This document shows, piece by piece, positions 1 to 7,756 of a DNA stretch of 64,000 nt. Both the position numbers and the translations under genes were made by a program. The notes beneath the pieces are model-generated. The model searched no databases, was not told the DNA's origin, and saw nothing but the letters and a program-made list of their open reading frames with translations. The DNA comes from an uncultured Kineothrix sp. (GTDB lineage Bacteria > Bacillota > Clostridia > Lachnospirales > Lachnospiraceae), in NCBI GenBank assembly GCA_910587275.1, contig CAJUMD010000003.1:1-64000 (forward strand). Reading direction: 5' to 3'. How positions within the stretch are numbered: the stretch's first letter is position 1; each line of letters begins with the position of its first letter.

Positions 1-248
1 TGTCCCGGATTTTCCGTGCTTCGTTTCCGGCGGGAGTTTCTTAGCAGAATGTGGATACTTAAGGGAAACCGTGCAAGGATGCACGGTTTAGCCCGATTCG
101 GCATGGATGCCGATAGAGGGCGTCCCGCAGCCTGTGGAAGCCTGCGCCATTCTGCTTAGAAATTCCCAGCCGGAAAAAGCGCACGGAAAACCGGGACAGG
201 CACTCCCGCTGCCGCCGCTCCGTAAAGAATTCCCTCCCGTGCGTCCGC
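1..248 (+). repeat. Large structured repeat element, copy A (5' end outside window)
   Basis: Positions 1-51 are nearly the reverse complement of 148-198, so the element folds into a long helix. It encloses a 10-bp hairpin (66-75 with 80-89, loop AGGA) and a 6-bp hairpin (98-103 with 108-113, loop TGGA). A third weak stem may form at about 127-147 (CGCAG with CTGCG). After the helix comes a 3' tail (199-248) ending in CGTGCGTCCGC; its partner strand would lie before the window. The same architecture recurs at 553-842, and tail fragments recur at 27593-27676, 35194-35260 and 60509-60558. No protein is encoded convincingly. It could be a structured RNA or a DNA-level repeat such as a non-autonomous mobile element. 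Confidence 0.8.
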
Positions 249-251
249 TTC

Positions 252-279
252 CGAACATAACATTTCAGTCTGAACTGTT
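252..279 (+). repeat. Small palindromic repeat module, copy 1
   Basis: CGAACATAACATTTCAG is followed closely by CTGAACTGTT; the two 10-nt arms AACATTTCAG and CTGAACTGTT are complementary except at one position. It lies four bases after the 3' end of repeat copy A. The same module occurs reversed at 27164-27190 (next to the 333-nt palindrome) and again at 40576-40596. Confidence 0.75.
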
Positions 280-552
280 ACGATACTCAAAAGTATCCTC
301 CAATGCCGACCGGTTCCTTCTGCCGCTTCACACGCAAATCGATTTCCCCAATATCATTTATTCAAAGTCCATCCAAGTTCCCCCATCCTTTCGTTATCAT
401 ATATACTGACCGCACCTATATGTCTGCCCCCAAAAAAACAATGCTCTTGCCGATTCCCCCCATCAGGAGTATAATACCCTTATTCAAAAACCACGCCCTG
501 TCATAACCCAATTTTACCCTCCCGCGATTGCCCCCACCATAACCGTACACAG
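280..552. other. Spacer between the two large repeat elements
   Basis: This stretch is C-rich on the + strand and has no convincing long gene. The only coding hint is a short reverse-strand frame at 416-511, described separately. No promoter of good consensus or terminator was seen. Confidence 0.5.
416..511 (-). CDS. Possible 31-residue membrane peptide (weak)
   Basis: On the reverse strand a GGGAGGG ribosome site is followed six to seven bases later by TTG and 31 codons, then TAG. The predicted peptide contains one hydrophobic stretch (KGIILLMGGIGKSIVFLG) and ends in ADI. The family is not recognised. In favour are the good ribosome site and the clean transmembrane-like segment. Against are the TTG start, the very short length and the location between two non-coding repeats. 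It may be chance or a gene remnant. Confidence 0.25.
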   Translation of the reverse strand: MGYDRAWFLNKGIILLMGGIGKSIVFLGADI

Positions 553-842
553 CATGGAAAGGAGTTTTTTGCCGTCCGCCGGCGCCGGCACTGTCTCCCC
601 GGTTTTTCCGTGCTTCGTTTTCGGCGGAGTTTTTCTTGGCAGAATGCAGACACCCAGGGGGAAATGGGCAGGGATGCCCATTTCAGTCCGATGCGGCAGG
701 GATGCCGCTTGAGGACGGCCCGCAGCCTATGAAACCCATGCCCATTCTGCTTAGAAAAACCCACCGAAATAAGCGCACGGAAAAACCGGGGAGACAGTAC
801 CGGCGCCGGCGGACGGCAAAGAACTCCTTTCCGTGCGTCCGC
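553..842 (+). repeat. Large structured repeat element, copy B (complete)
   Basis: About 95 nt at 553-646 pair almost continuously with 742-834, so the copy is a near-complete hairpin about 280 nt long. Inside the loop are a 10-bp hairpin (661-670 with 675-684, loop GGGA) and a 6-bp hairpin (693-698 with 703-708, loop GGGA). The stems of both small hairpins differ from those of copy A by paired, compensatory changes. The 3' end carries the family tail CCGTGCGTCCGC. The element ends 41 nt before the start of the phosphoesterase gene at 884, so it could also be part of that gene's leader. Confidence 0.85.
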
Positions 843-883
843 CCACAAACCCACAATATAAATACCCAGAAAGGAAAACTCAC

Positions 884-1843
884 ATGACCAAAAGCAAACA
901 CACACCTAAACTCCTTCCCCTCCTGCTGACCCTTCTCCTTCCCCTCCTTTCCGCCTGTGCTTCCAGCCAGCCCCTGCCGGAAATCACGGACGAAAACCTT
1001 ACCGTATCCACCATTACCATCCCCGGCATTTCCCGCGAATATAATCTCCTGTTCCTGACCGATACGCATATCGTCCTTCCCGATGAATCCACCGGGGAAA
1101 TCCGGGATTATTCCGCGGAAAGACTGTCGCATTTTACCAATGACAGCGGTTATATATCCTCCGAACTTTTTTCCTCCTGGATGGAATATGCCAACCGGAC
1201 AAAACCGGACGCGCTTTTACTCGGCGGCGACATCATCGATTCGCCTTCCCCCGCCAACCTGGAATTCCTGGATGCATCCCTGAGCAAACTAAACATTCCC
1301 TACCTCTATACCGTAGGCAACCACGACTGGACCTATCCCTGGGAATACATGACCGAAACGGGAACTGCACAATACCTTCCTCTGCTCGCTCCCTATATGG
1401 AAAACAATACCGCCATTCACACGCTGGAAACAGAAGACTTTATCTTAGTGGCAGTGGATAACAGCAGCAACCAGATCCATCCCGGTTCCCTGGAAGAATA
1501 CCGGCAAATCCTTTCCAAAGGAAAACCCGTCATTGTCCTGCTCCATGTCCCGCTTTACACAGGGGACCTTTTTGCCAAAACTTCCGGCGTATGGACCAAC
1601 GGTGCCGTCCTTGGCGGAGGGGTGCACGGCGGAATTTATCCGAACGATATTTCTGCGGAATTTATCTCTCTAACCACCGCCGCAGACAGCCCCGTAGCCG
1701 CCATTATTGCCGGACATGTCCACCTTCCCGATGAATCTGCGGTGGACGGGGAAAAAAACATTCCGCAGATTGTAGGTGATGCAGGCTACAAAGGAAAAGG
1801 CATGTCCATCCGCATCCTGCCCGCCGGAACGACTGCTCCGTAA
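884..1843 (+). CDS. Calcineurin-like metallophosphoesterase lipoprotein
   Basis: A 319-residue phosphoesterase of the calcineurin-like superfamily, probably anchored outside the membrane. The N-terminus is a lipoprotein signal: two lysines, a leucine-rich core and a lipobox LLSAC with Cys25. The metal-binding motifs are in order: DTH (residues 60-62), GGDIID (about 114-119), GNHD (145-148), and GHVH near residue 270. The substrate cannot be read from sequence. The start at 884 is chosen because AGAAAGGA lies eight to ten bases upstream and the signal peptide begins there; an in-frame ATG at 833 falls inside the repeat element. A second, unrelated phosphoesterase lies two genes downstream. Confidence 0.85.
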   Translation: MTKSKHTPKLLPLLLTLLLPLLSACASSQPLPEITDENLTVSTITIPGISREYNLLFLTDTHIVLPDESTGEIRDYSAERLSHFTNDSGYISSELFSSWMEYANRTKPDALLLGGDIIDSPSPANLEFLDASLSKLNIPYLYTVGNHDWTYPWEYMTETGTAQYLPLLAPYMENNTAIHTLETEDFILVAVDNSSNQIHPGSLEEYRQILSKGKPVIVLLHVPLYTGDLFAKTSGVWTNGAVLGGGVHGGIYPNDISAEFISLTTAADSPVAAIIAGHVHLPDESAVDGEKNIPQIVGDAGYKGKGMSIRILPAGTTAP

Positions 1844-1883
1844 CCGCGCCCCGGATGCAGAAAACATTCCCGAAACATGCCCC

Positions 1884-1909
1884 GGACGCAGCACATTTTT
1901 GCTGCGTCC
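1884..1909. terminator. Hairpin after the phosphoesterase gene, terminator-like
   Basis: GGACGCAGC and GCTGCGTCC form a perfect 9-bp stem with an 8-nt loop. Neither strand has a proper U-run after the stem, so it may be a weak terminator or an mRNA 3'-end hairpin. Confidence 0.4.
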
Positions 1910-1989
1910 GTAAAAACCATCCATAAAAAAGTCACAGATTTCGACAACTTTTCATAAGATATAACAAAACACTGATTGAGGAATTTCTT

Positions 1990-2877
1990 ATGTACTTGTT
2001 CTTCGGAATCTTTTTTTTGGTACTCCTCTTTTTCTTCTTCCTCAACCACTGGCGCAGGAAGAAGATTATCACAAAAGTCCGCTGTATGTGCATGAAAGAA
2101 AAATGCCGTATTCTGGATGAACTGATTGCCCCCTTCGGCTATGCCTACCTGCCGGCACAGGATATCTTCACCTCACGTCTCGACGTATGGCAGAGGGATT
2201 TCGGCTACTGTACCCTTTATGATAAAGCGGCGTTCCGCTTCAACATGATCTTCGACTGCCTTCCCGTATACTTCAATTATGAAGGGAAGACATGGCTGCT
2301 GGAACTGTGGAAAGGCCAGTATGGCATCAATACGGGAGCGGAAATCGGAGTCTACTATGCAGACCGTATCCTGGAGCCCGGGGAATACAAAAACACGCTT
2401 TTCCAAAGTGTGGAAGACTGCGATATGCCTGCACTTTCCTTCCGGCTGTTCCGCAAAGGCGTGCAGATTGCCGATGTATGCGCAAGACACTGGTGGCTGA
2501 CCGCCTTTTCCATGGGACGCTTCTCATGGTCGGCGGATTTGTACCTGCGGGCATGTATTACATTCGCCACACATTCCATGGCACATGCCTTCGTGGACGG
2601 ACTGGTCAAAGCCGGATACAATCGGGAAGATATTTGTATGGACTGCCACACTGTCACGTTCTCCTTTACAAAATCCGCAATGCACTGGAACTGCCTTGAC
2701 CGGATTTGGGTACGGATTGCCCAATGGGTAAACCGTTTTTGGTGCAGGGTATATCTGTTCGTAACAAGACCTTTCTGCCTTTCCATAGACAGAATCCTCT
2801 ATCTGTACTATTACCTCCCTGCCGCCTTCCGCAAGATGCTCCGCATCAGGAAATATAAAAAGAAGAAAAGGGGTTAA
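1990..2877 (+). CDS. DUF4474-type membrane-anchored protein
   Basis: 295 residues. Residues 2-20 form one strongly hydrophobic N-terminal segment, followed by a basic HWRRKK stretch, so the protein is probably anchored by its N-terminus with the rest inside the cell. The middle (roughly residues 75-125: FNMIFDCLPVYFNYEGKTW, then LWKGQYGINTGAEIGVYY) matches what I recall of DUF4474, a clostridial family of unknown function. The C-terminus is rich in Trp, Tyr and Cys and ends in a lysine run. GAGGAA precedes the ATG by six bases. Four bases separate it from the next phosphoesterase gene, so the two are probably co-transcribed. Confidence 0.75.
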   Translation: MYLFFGIFFLVLLFFFFLNHWRRKKIITKVRCMCMKEKCRILDELIAPFGYAYLPAQDIFTSRLDVWQRDFGYCTLYDKAAFRFNMIFDCLPVYFNYEGKTWLLELWKGQYGINTGAEIGVYYADRILEPGEYKNTLFQSVEDCDMPALSFRLFRKGVQIADVCARHWWLTAFSMGRFSWSADLYLRACITFATHSMAHAFVDGLVKAGYNREDICMDCHTVTFSFTKSAMHWNCLDRIWVRIAQWVNRFWCRVYLFVTRPFCLSIDRILYLYYYLPAAFRKMLRIRKYKKKKRG

Positions 2878-2881
2878 GGAA

Positions 2882-3817
2882 ATGGGTTACTATTCCCGTC
2901 TTTCCAAGTCCTTTGAGGGAGCGCTGCGGCTCCCTCTTACGGACCGTTCCAAATACGTTCTCATCAGCGACTGCCACCGCGGTACCGGTTCCAACAACGA
3001 TAATTTCTTAAGAAACCAAAACCTGTACTTTGCCGCCCTGCAGCATTATTATAAAGCAGGATATACCTATATCGAACTTGGTGACGGGGACGAACTTTGG
3101 GAAAACCGCAGTATGAAACAAATCATGGAAGCGCACGGCAACGTCTTCTGGCTGCTTTCCCGTTTCCAGGAGCAGGAGCGGCTTTATATGCTTTACGGCA
3201 ACCATGATATGGTGAAAAAAAATGCAAAATACACAAAAAAATGCTGTAATACCTGCCAATGCCATCCGGCGGATTATCCCAATCCGGACGCTTCTTCCGC
3301 ATACCCCAGCCTTTCCGGTCTGACTTTTTACCCTGCTATTATATTGGAAAACCATTTATCCTGCGGCAGAAACTGTCCCACAGGGTATACCAATCCGCCC
3401 ATGGACCTTTATCTCACCCACGGACACCAAACCGACCTGTTTAACTCCACTTTCTGGAGGCTTTCCCGTTTCCTCGTCCGCTATTTGTGGAAGCCCCTGG
3501 AGCGGTTCGGCGTCTTAGATCCCACCAGTGCCGCTAAAAATTACACAAGAAAGCATAAGGCGGAAGAACGGCTCCACCATTGGGCAGAGCAGGAAAACCA
3601 CATCCTGATCACCGGACACACCCACCGTCCCACGCTTTCCGAACAGGATAAATACTATTATAACAGCGGAAGCTGCGTCCACCCCCGCTGCATCACCTGC
3701 CTGGAAATCGAACGCAGGCACATCCTTCTCGTGAAATGGACGCTTGCCGCAAAACCAGACATGACCCTTTATGTATCGCGTGAGGTGATTGCCGGTCCGG
3801 TGTGGCTGGACCGGTAA
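2882..3817 (+). CDS. Calcineurin-like metallophosphoesterase, cytosolic
   Basis: 311 residues with no signal peptide. Metal-binding motifs are SDCHRG near residue 29, LGDGDELW near 69, YGNHDM near 107 and GHTHRP near 247; this order is that of the calcineurin-like superfamily, and the DGDE variant resembles the LpxH/YfcE side of it. A Cys-rich insert (KCCNTCQC, about residues 120-127) follows the GNHD motif and could bind a further metal or form disulfides. The substrate is unknown. The gene follows the DUF4474 gene by four bases, suggesting a shared function, and converges on the ABC-F gene. Confidence 0.85.
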   Translation: MGYYSRLSKSFEGALRLPLTDRSKYVLISDCHRGTGSNNDNFLRNQNLYFAALQHYYKAGYTYIELGDGDELWENRSMKQIMEAHGNVFWLLSRFQEQERLYMLYGNHDMVKKNAKYTKKCCNTCQCHPADYPNPDASSAYPSLSGLTFYPAIILENHLSCGRNCPTGYTNPPMDLYLTHGHQTDLFNSTFWRLSRFLVRYLWKPLERFGVLDPTSAAKNYTRKHKAEERLHHWAEQENHILITGHTHRPTLSEQDKYYYNSGSCVHPRCITCLEIERRHILLVKWTLAAKPDMTLYVSREVIAGPVWLDR

Positions 3818-3842
3818 ACGGCAATCCAAACCCGATTTTTAT

Positions 3843-5372
3843 TCACTGTTCCCCAAGGGAAATGATTTCCGTGCCCACCATCTCCACAAACTTCCTGTCA
3901 TGCTCCACCATAAGCAGCGTCGGACGGTACTCCAGCAGCAGCGCTTCCACCTGCATACGGGAAAATATATCAATAAAATTCAACGGTTCATCCCAAAGAT
4001 ACAAATGAGCCTGCTCACAAAGGCTTCTGGCAATCAGCACCTTCTTTTTCTGCCCCCCGCTGTATTCCTCCATCTTCTTATCAAACTGTGTCCTTGAAAA
4101 ATCCAGTTTCCGCAGGAGTGCCTTAAACAGTGTTTCCTCAATTCCGTACAACGAGGCATATTCCTCCAGACTACCGCGCAAATGGGACGTATCCTGCGGC
4201 ACATAGGAAATTTTAATTCCGGCAGCCGTTTCTATCCTGCCTTCCACCGTCATCCCGTTTTCCTCCGGCATGCCTCCTGCGGCAGCCAAAACCGCTTTCA
4301 GGATGCTGGATTTCCCGCAGCCGTTGCGCCCCTGCAATACTACCCTGTCCCCATTCCTTATTTCCATCCCAAATCCGTGCAGAATCTTTCTTCCACCGTA
4401 TGTCCGGTACCCGATTTCCACATTCTCCATACGAAGAAGCACATCCTTATGGTGCCGGAGCGGAAATAATTTTAAATCCTCCACCGTCTCGATATTCTTT
4501 AACAGGGAAGATTTTTCCTCCAATGCCCGGTTCTGCCGCCGTTCCAGGTTTTTGCGGCGCATCTGCATACGGCGGGACTTTTCCCCGATATATGCCCTTG
4601 TATCGATATTTTTTTCATGTATCCCTGATTTCCTCCCGATTTTTGTGGATTCCACATAATCTGCCCATTGCCTGGCCTGTTTGGATGCGGCCTCCAATTT
4701 ACGGATATCTTTCTTCAGGCGTTCGTTTTCCGCCCTTTCGTATTCATCCTGCCGTCTCTTATTCTCCCACCAACTGGAAAAATTACCCTGCTGCACCTCA
4801 ATATTGGTCTTATTAATGGTCAATATATGGTCGATGCACCCATCCAAAAAAGACCGGTCATGGGAGACCAAAAGAAAACCTTTTTTCCTTTTCAGGTAAT
4901 CCGCCACCATTTCCCGTGCCTCCATATCCAAATGGTTTGTCGGTTCGTCGATGAGCAGAAAACGGTTTTCCCCTGCAAATAGCACAGCCAGCATGACCTT
5001 CGTCCTCTCCCCGTTGCTTAAGGTATCAAACGGCCGGTACAGCACGTCCTCGTCCACATGGAGCAGTGAAAGTTCCCTGCATATCTTCCAGAATTCATAT
5101 CCGGGGTCCATCTCCCCAATCACCGAAAGCGTATCGTCCGCCCCACCGGAAACCGGATACGGAAAATAGTCAAATTCCATCGCGGAGGCTATCGTCCCCC
5201 GGTACTCATAGCGGTTCATCAGCAAATGTAAGAACGTGGTTTTCCCACGCCCGTTCCTCGCGACAAACCCCAGTTTCCAATCCGTATCAATTTGAAAAGA
5301 CACATCCTCAAAAATATTGTCATAACTCCCGTCATAATAAAACGTCAAATGGTTAACACTGATTTGCGACAT
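3843..5372 (-). CDS. ABC-F ribosome-protection ATPase, Lsa-like
   Basis: 509 residues with two ABC ATPase domains and no membrane segments, the ABC-F plan. First domain: ARNGRGKTT (Walker A), LSNGERTK (signature), FLLIDEPTNHLD (Walker B). Then a charged coiled-coil linker, and a second domain with GRNGCGKSS, YSGGQKKK and LYLWDEPLNFID. The last motif is typical of the Lsa/Vga antibiotic-resistance branch, which binds stalled ribosomes and displaces lincosamides, streptogramin A or pleuromutilins. The first glycine of Walker A is Ala here. The start at 5372 is preferred over ATG 5378 because GGAGGG is only one base from the latter. The long leader upstream has the marks of drug-induced attenuation. 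Confidence 0.88.
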   Translation of the reverse strand: MSQISVNHLTFYYDGSYDNIFEDVSFQIDTDWKLGFVARNGRGKTTFLHLLMNRYEYRGTIASAMEFDYFPYPVSGGADDTLSVIGEMDPGYEFWKICRELSLLHVDEDVLYRPFDTLSNGERTKVMLAVLFAGENRFLLIDEPTNHLDMEAREMVADYLKRKKGFLLVSHDRSFLDGCIDHILTINKTNIEVQQGNFSSWWENKRRQDEYERAENERLKKDIRKLEAASKQARQWADYVESTKIGRKSGIHEKNIDTRAYIGEKSRRMQMRRKNLERRQNRALEEKSSLLKNIETVEDLKLFPLRHHKDVLLRMENVEIGYRTYGGRKILHGFGMEIRNGDRVVLQGRNGCGKSSILKAVLAAAGGMPEENGMTVEGRIETAAGIKISYVPQDTSHLRGSLEEYASLYGIEETLFKALLRKLDFSRTQFDKKMEEYSGGQKKKVLIARSLCEQAHLYLWDEPLNFIDIFSRMQVEALLLEYRPTLLMVEHDRKFVEMVGTEIISLGEQ

Positions 5373-5393
5373 ATACATCCCTCCTGTCTTTTG

Positions 5394-5502
5394 GGCACAC
5401 TTCTTCTGCATGGGGCTGTTCAATCGAGTAGGGGGAATCTTTCCCCTACTCCGCGCGCCCCATGCGCCGCTTTTGCGGCACACTTCTTCTGCATGGGGCT
5501 GT
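5394..5502 (-). promoter_or_regulatory. Competing-hairpin leader of the ABC-F gene
   Basis: Two identical 26-bp direct repeats (5394-5419 and 5477-5502) flank a centre containing the octamer CCCCATGC on the + strand (5458-5465). Each repeat contains GCATGGGG (5408-5415 and 5491-5498), so the one central octamer can pair with either repeat but not both. A strong hairpin (GAGTAGGGG 5426-5434 with 5443-5451) and a small GCCGC/GCGGC stem sit between them. The gene-proximal repeat ends about ten bases before the ribosome site, so switching partners could affect translation. Confidence 0.6.
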
Positions 5503-5506
5503 GCAT

Positions 5507-5536
5507 AAAAAAGGTGCAGAAATAATCTTCTGCACC
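5507..5536 (-). terminator. Intrinsic terminator inside the ABC-F leader (attenuator)
   Basis: Read on the - strand, a 9-bp stem GGTGCAGAA/TTCTGCACC with a 6-nt loop is followed directly by six T. It lies between the promoter at 5781-5809 and the gene start at 5372, so it would stop most transcripts early unless antiterminated. Confidence 0.85.
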
Positions 5537-5729
5537 CATAAAAACCACAGTCCGTACTCATTCCAAACCTGCCGCCGCACCCCGCCAAAACAACCATCAG
5601 AATACACCGCATATTTTCCAAAACTGTACTGTATGTCAAAGAGATCAGATTCTATTATTCCTGCCCGCACGGCAATACAACGCCATCGATTTCCAAACGC
5701 ATATCCCATGCACCCCATTCAGTTACTGA

Positions 5730-5750
5730 TTAGCAAGAATAAATAATCAT
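5730..5750 (-). CDS. Six-codon leader peptide upstream of ABC-F
   Basis: ATG ATT ATT TAT TCT TGC TAA encodes MIIYSC. AAGGAG lies seven bases before the ATG, and the promoter's start point is about 25 nt upstream. Short upstream ORFs ahead of a terminator are a known arrangement for drug-responsive ABC-F and methylase genes, where a ribosome stalled on the leader prevents termination. The peptide is too short to be assigned by similarity. Confidence 0.6.
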   Translation of the reverse strand: MIIYSC

Positions 5751-5780
5751 TCCCTTTCTCCTTTTTACAAAATTTTCTTT

Positions 5781-5809
5781 ATTATAACGGCAGGATAAAA
5801 AGATGTCAA
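5781..5809 (-). promoter_or_regulatory. Consensus housekeeping promoter for the ABC-F leader
   Basis: TTGACA (5809-5804) and TATAAT (5786-5781) are both perfect consensus and separated by 17 bases. A start near 5774 would give a leader of about 400 nt before the ABC-F gene. Confidence 0.85.
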
Positions 5810-5829
5810 TCCCTTTTTCCATCCGGCAC

Positions 5830-7548
5830 TTAATATTTTATAATCGCGTAAACACCCGCACCACCCGTCGTCTCAAACGTAACGGTACCCGCAACACTGT
5901 CAAGGTCTTTGCATACGGTATATGCACCGCCTTCACGTACACATACCACGGCATATGTCTTACCGTTCTCTGCAAAACCCTTGGGAATGCCAAGCACAAT
6001 CCTCACAGCCGGTCCGTCGGAAGGAAGGAGGGTATATTTTCCGCTGCTCATTTTACCAAGTTCTATGTTTAACATGGAGCCGACTGCCGCTTTCTGTTCC
6101 GCGGCTGCCGCATCAATGGATGCCTTTGCCAAAGCACTCTTTTTCGGGTCCAAATTATAGAATTTGGCGTAAGGCTTTTCTTTGTCGGTTAATCCGTAGC
6201 CTTTCGCAATATCAGCTACACCTGTGGTGATAATCGAGCCGTTTACGCTGCTTGCAAAATAAACGCCTTCCGTTGTCGTTGCAACGCCTCCCACGACGCT
6301 TGTCGTGGGGATTTTCACAACCACAGGCTCGTCCTTACTTACGGACGAACCGGAAGAAGACTCTTTTTTTCCGTCATCGCTGCTGCCGCCGTCACTGCTG
6401 CTGCCGCTATCGTTTCCACCATTGCCGCCGTTATTATCGCCCTCATTGCTGTCGCCGTTGCCACTATTATCACCGTCACCGGTATTTCCGCCGCTGTTGT
6501 CACCGTCACCCGTATTTCCGCCGCTGTTGTCGCCGTCGCCGGTATTTCCGCCGCTGTTATCGCCGTCACCGGTATTTCCGCCGCTGTTGTCACCGTCACC
6601 CGTATTTCCGCCGCTGTTGTCGCCGTCACTGCCCTGTCCGTCTGCGGTTACTTCCAGCGCTACCGTTACGCTGGCCCCGCCCGCCGATACCGTAAGCGTA
6701 GTACTGCCTGCCTTCTGTCCCGTTACTTTTCCGTCCGCAACCGTTGCCACCGACGGGTCCGCCACTATCCATTCCGGATTGATGACCGTGCAGGTAGCCG
6801 GACTTACCCAATTCACGGAAGAAGACTGCGTAATGGTCGCTTTTACTTCCGGCAGTTCGCTTGCGCTTCCGACAGCCGCCGTACAGGAATCCTTTCCTGC
6901 GGAAAGAGACTGGATATTGGAATAATTCACTTCCACCGGAACCGTCTTGGCTCCGTCCACACCCGTATTGCTTTCCGCATCGCTGACTCCTAATTCCATC
7001 GCCCAGTAATGGGTTCCGTTATAAACCACATGACCCATGCCGATTGCCGTGAAATTTCCATTTAACATATTTCTTCTGTGGCCCTGGGTGGAATAATTAT
7101 CATCTGCCCCGTCTTCGCACCAGCCTTTAAATACATCGGCGGCGCTGACATATCCTGCTGCAATGTTTTCCCCAAACGTCCAACCCGAATAACCGAGGTC
7201 TCGGAATGCCGTGTCACATCCTTCCCCGTTTGCCCTTGTATGGCTGTAATACAGCGCAAGCTCTGCCGCCCTCTGCATGGCGATCTCCTCCAGCTTTGCA
7301 TCATAAACCAATGTCCCCAAATTCGGCACATCCACTTTATTATTGTTCTCGTCATACTGCCATGCATCCGTGGTGCGGAGCGTATTCACCATATCCTTAA
7401 TGGTCTGTGCCTCTGCCTGTCCAAACTCCAAATCCACCTGGACATTCACCGTGTTCTCCGCCGCTGCGGCTTTCATACCGCCTGAACTGAACGCGAGTGC
7501 AAATCCCAGGACACACGCGCCCACACTTTTTAACTTTTTCAACCTCAC
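5830..7548 (-). CDS. Secreted CAP/SCP-domain protein with Ig-like (BIG2) domain
   Basis: 572 residues from a GTG start. The start is chosen because AAGGAGGG lies eight bases upstream and gives a textbook signal peptide (RLKKLKS, hydrophobic core, AAAAE). After it comes a CAP domain (about residues 45-185) with HTRAN, GENIA and GHRRNMLN motifs. Next is a bacterial Ig-like segment (about 215-300), then five ten-residue NTGDGDNSGG repeats and a Ser/Gly/Asp-rich linker. A C-terminal domain of about 150 residues may be a further adhesion or cell-surface module. No sortase motif or membrane anchor is visible. The role of bacterial CAP proteins is poorly known. It is monocistronic. Confidence 0.85.
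   Translation of the reverse strand: MRLKKLKSVGACVLGFALAFSSGGMKAAAAENTVNVQVDLEFGQAEAQTIKDMVNTLRTTDAWQYDENNNKVDVPNLGTLVYDAKLEEIAMQRAAELALYYSHTRANGEGCDTAFRDLGYSGWTFGENIAAGYVSAADVFKGWCEDGADDNYSTQGHRRNMLNGNFTAIGMGHVVYNGTHYWAMELGVSDAESNTGVDGAKTVPVEVNYSNIQSLSAGKDSCTAAVGSASELPEVKATITQSSSVNWVSPATCTVINPEWIVADPSVATVADGKVTGQKAGSTTLTVSAGGASVTVALEVTADGQGSDGDNSGGNTGDGDNSGGNTGDGDNSGGNTGDGDNSGGNTGDGDNSGGNTGDGDNSGNGDSNEGDNNGGNGGNDSGSSSDGGSSDDGKKESSSGSSVSKDEPVVVKIPTTSVVGGVATTTEGVYFASSVNGSIITTGVADIAKGYGLTDKEKPYAKFYNLDPKKSALAKASIDAAAAEQKAAVGSMLNIELGKMSSGKYTLLPSDGPAVRIVLGIPKGFAENGKTYAVVCVREGGAYTVCKDLDSVAGTVTFETTGGAGVYAIIKY
6481..6630 (-). repeat. Five 30-bp tandem repeats inside the CAP-protein gene
   Basis: Five contiguous 30-bp units, each encoding NTGDGDNSGG or its shift. 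Units 1-2 and 4-5 are almost the same pair, giving a 90-bp higher-order period. Because the unit is ten codons, gain or loss of copies keeps the frame and would change the linker length. Confidence 0.9.
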
Positions 7549-7756
7549 CTTTCTTACCCTCCTTGGCATCCGCCGGACCATGAAAACGCCATACCTGTAT
7601 TCACAAGCCGAAATCCCCATAATCATCCAACGTACATTTTTTGTTTTTTCATTTTATCATAATTATATTTTTTATACAATCCGCTTTTTTCCAAAATTAT
7701 GAAGACTGGTAATCACTCGGTTTCGTTCATTCCGTGACCGGTAACAATCCAATCAT

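Noticed and set aside
1..842. Group II intron or retron as explanation of the large repeats
   Set aside because: There is no reverse transcriptase gene, and no intron domain V or retron msr/msd pattern was seen.
501..905. Long reverse-strand frame across repeat B
   Set aside because: It reads through the palindromic repeat; its residues repeat those of the forward-strand frame because of symmetry, and there is no ribosome site.
5373..5639. N-terminal extension of the ABC-F gene
   Set aside because: The frame is open but runs through the duplicated leader and terminator. GGAGGG seven bases before 5372 fixes the start.
6481..6630. Possible CRISPR array
   Set aside because: Units are contiguous, with no spacers, and are in frame within a protein gene.
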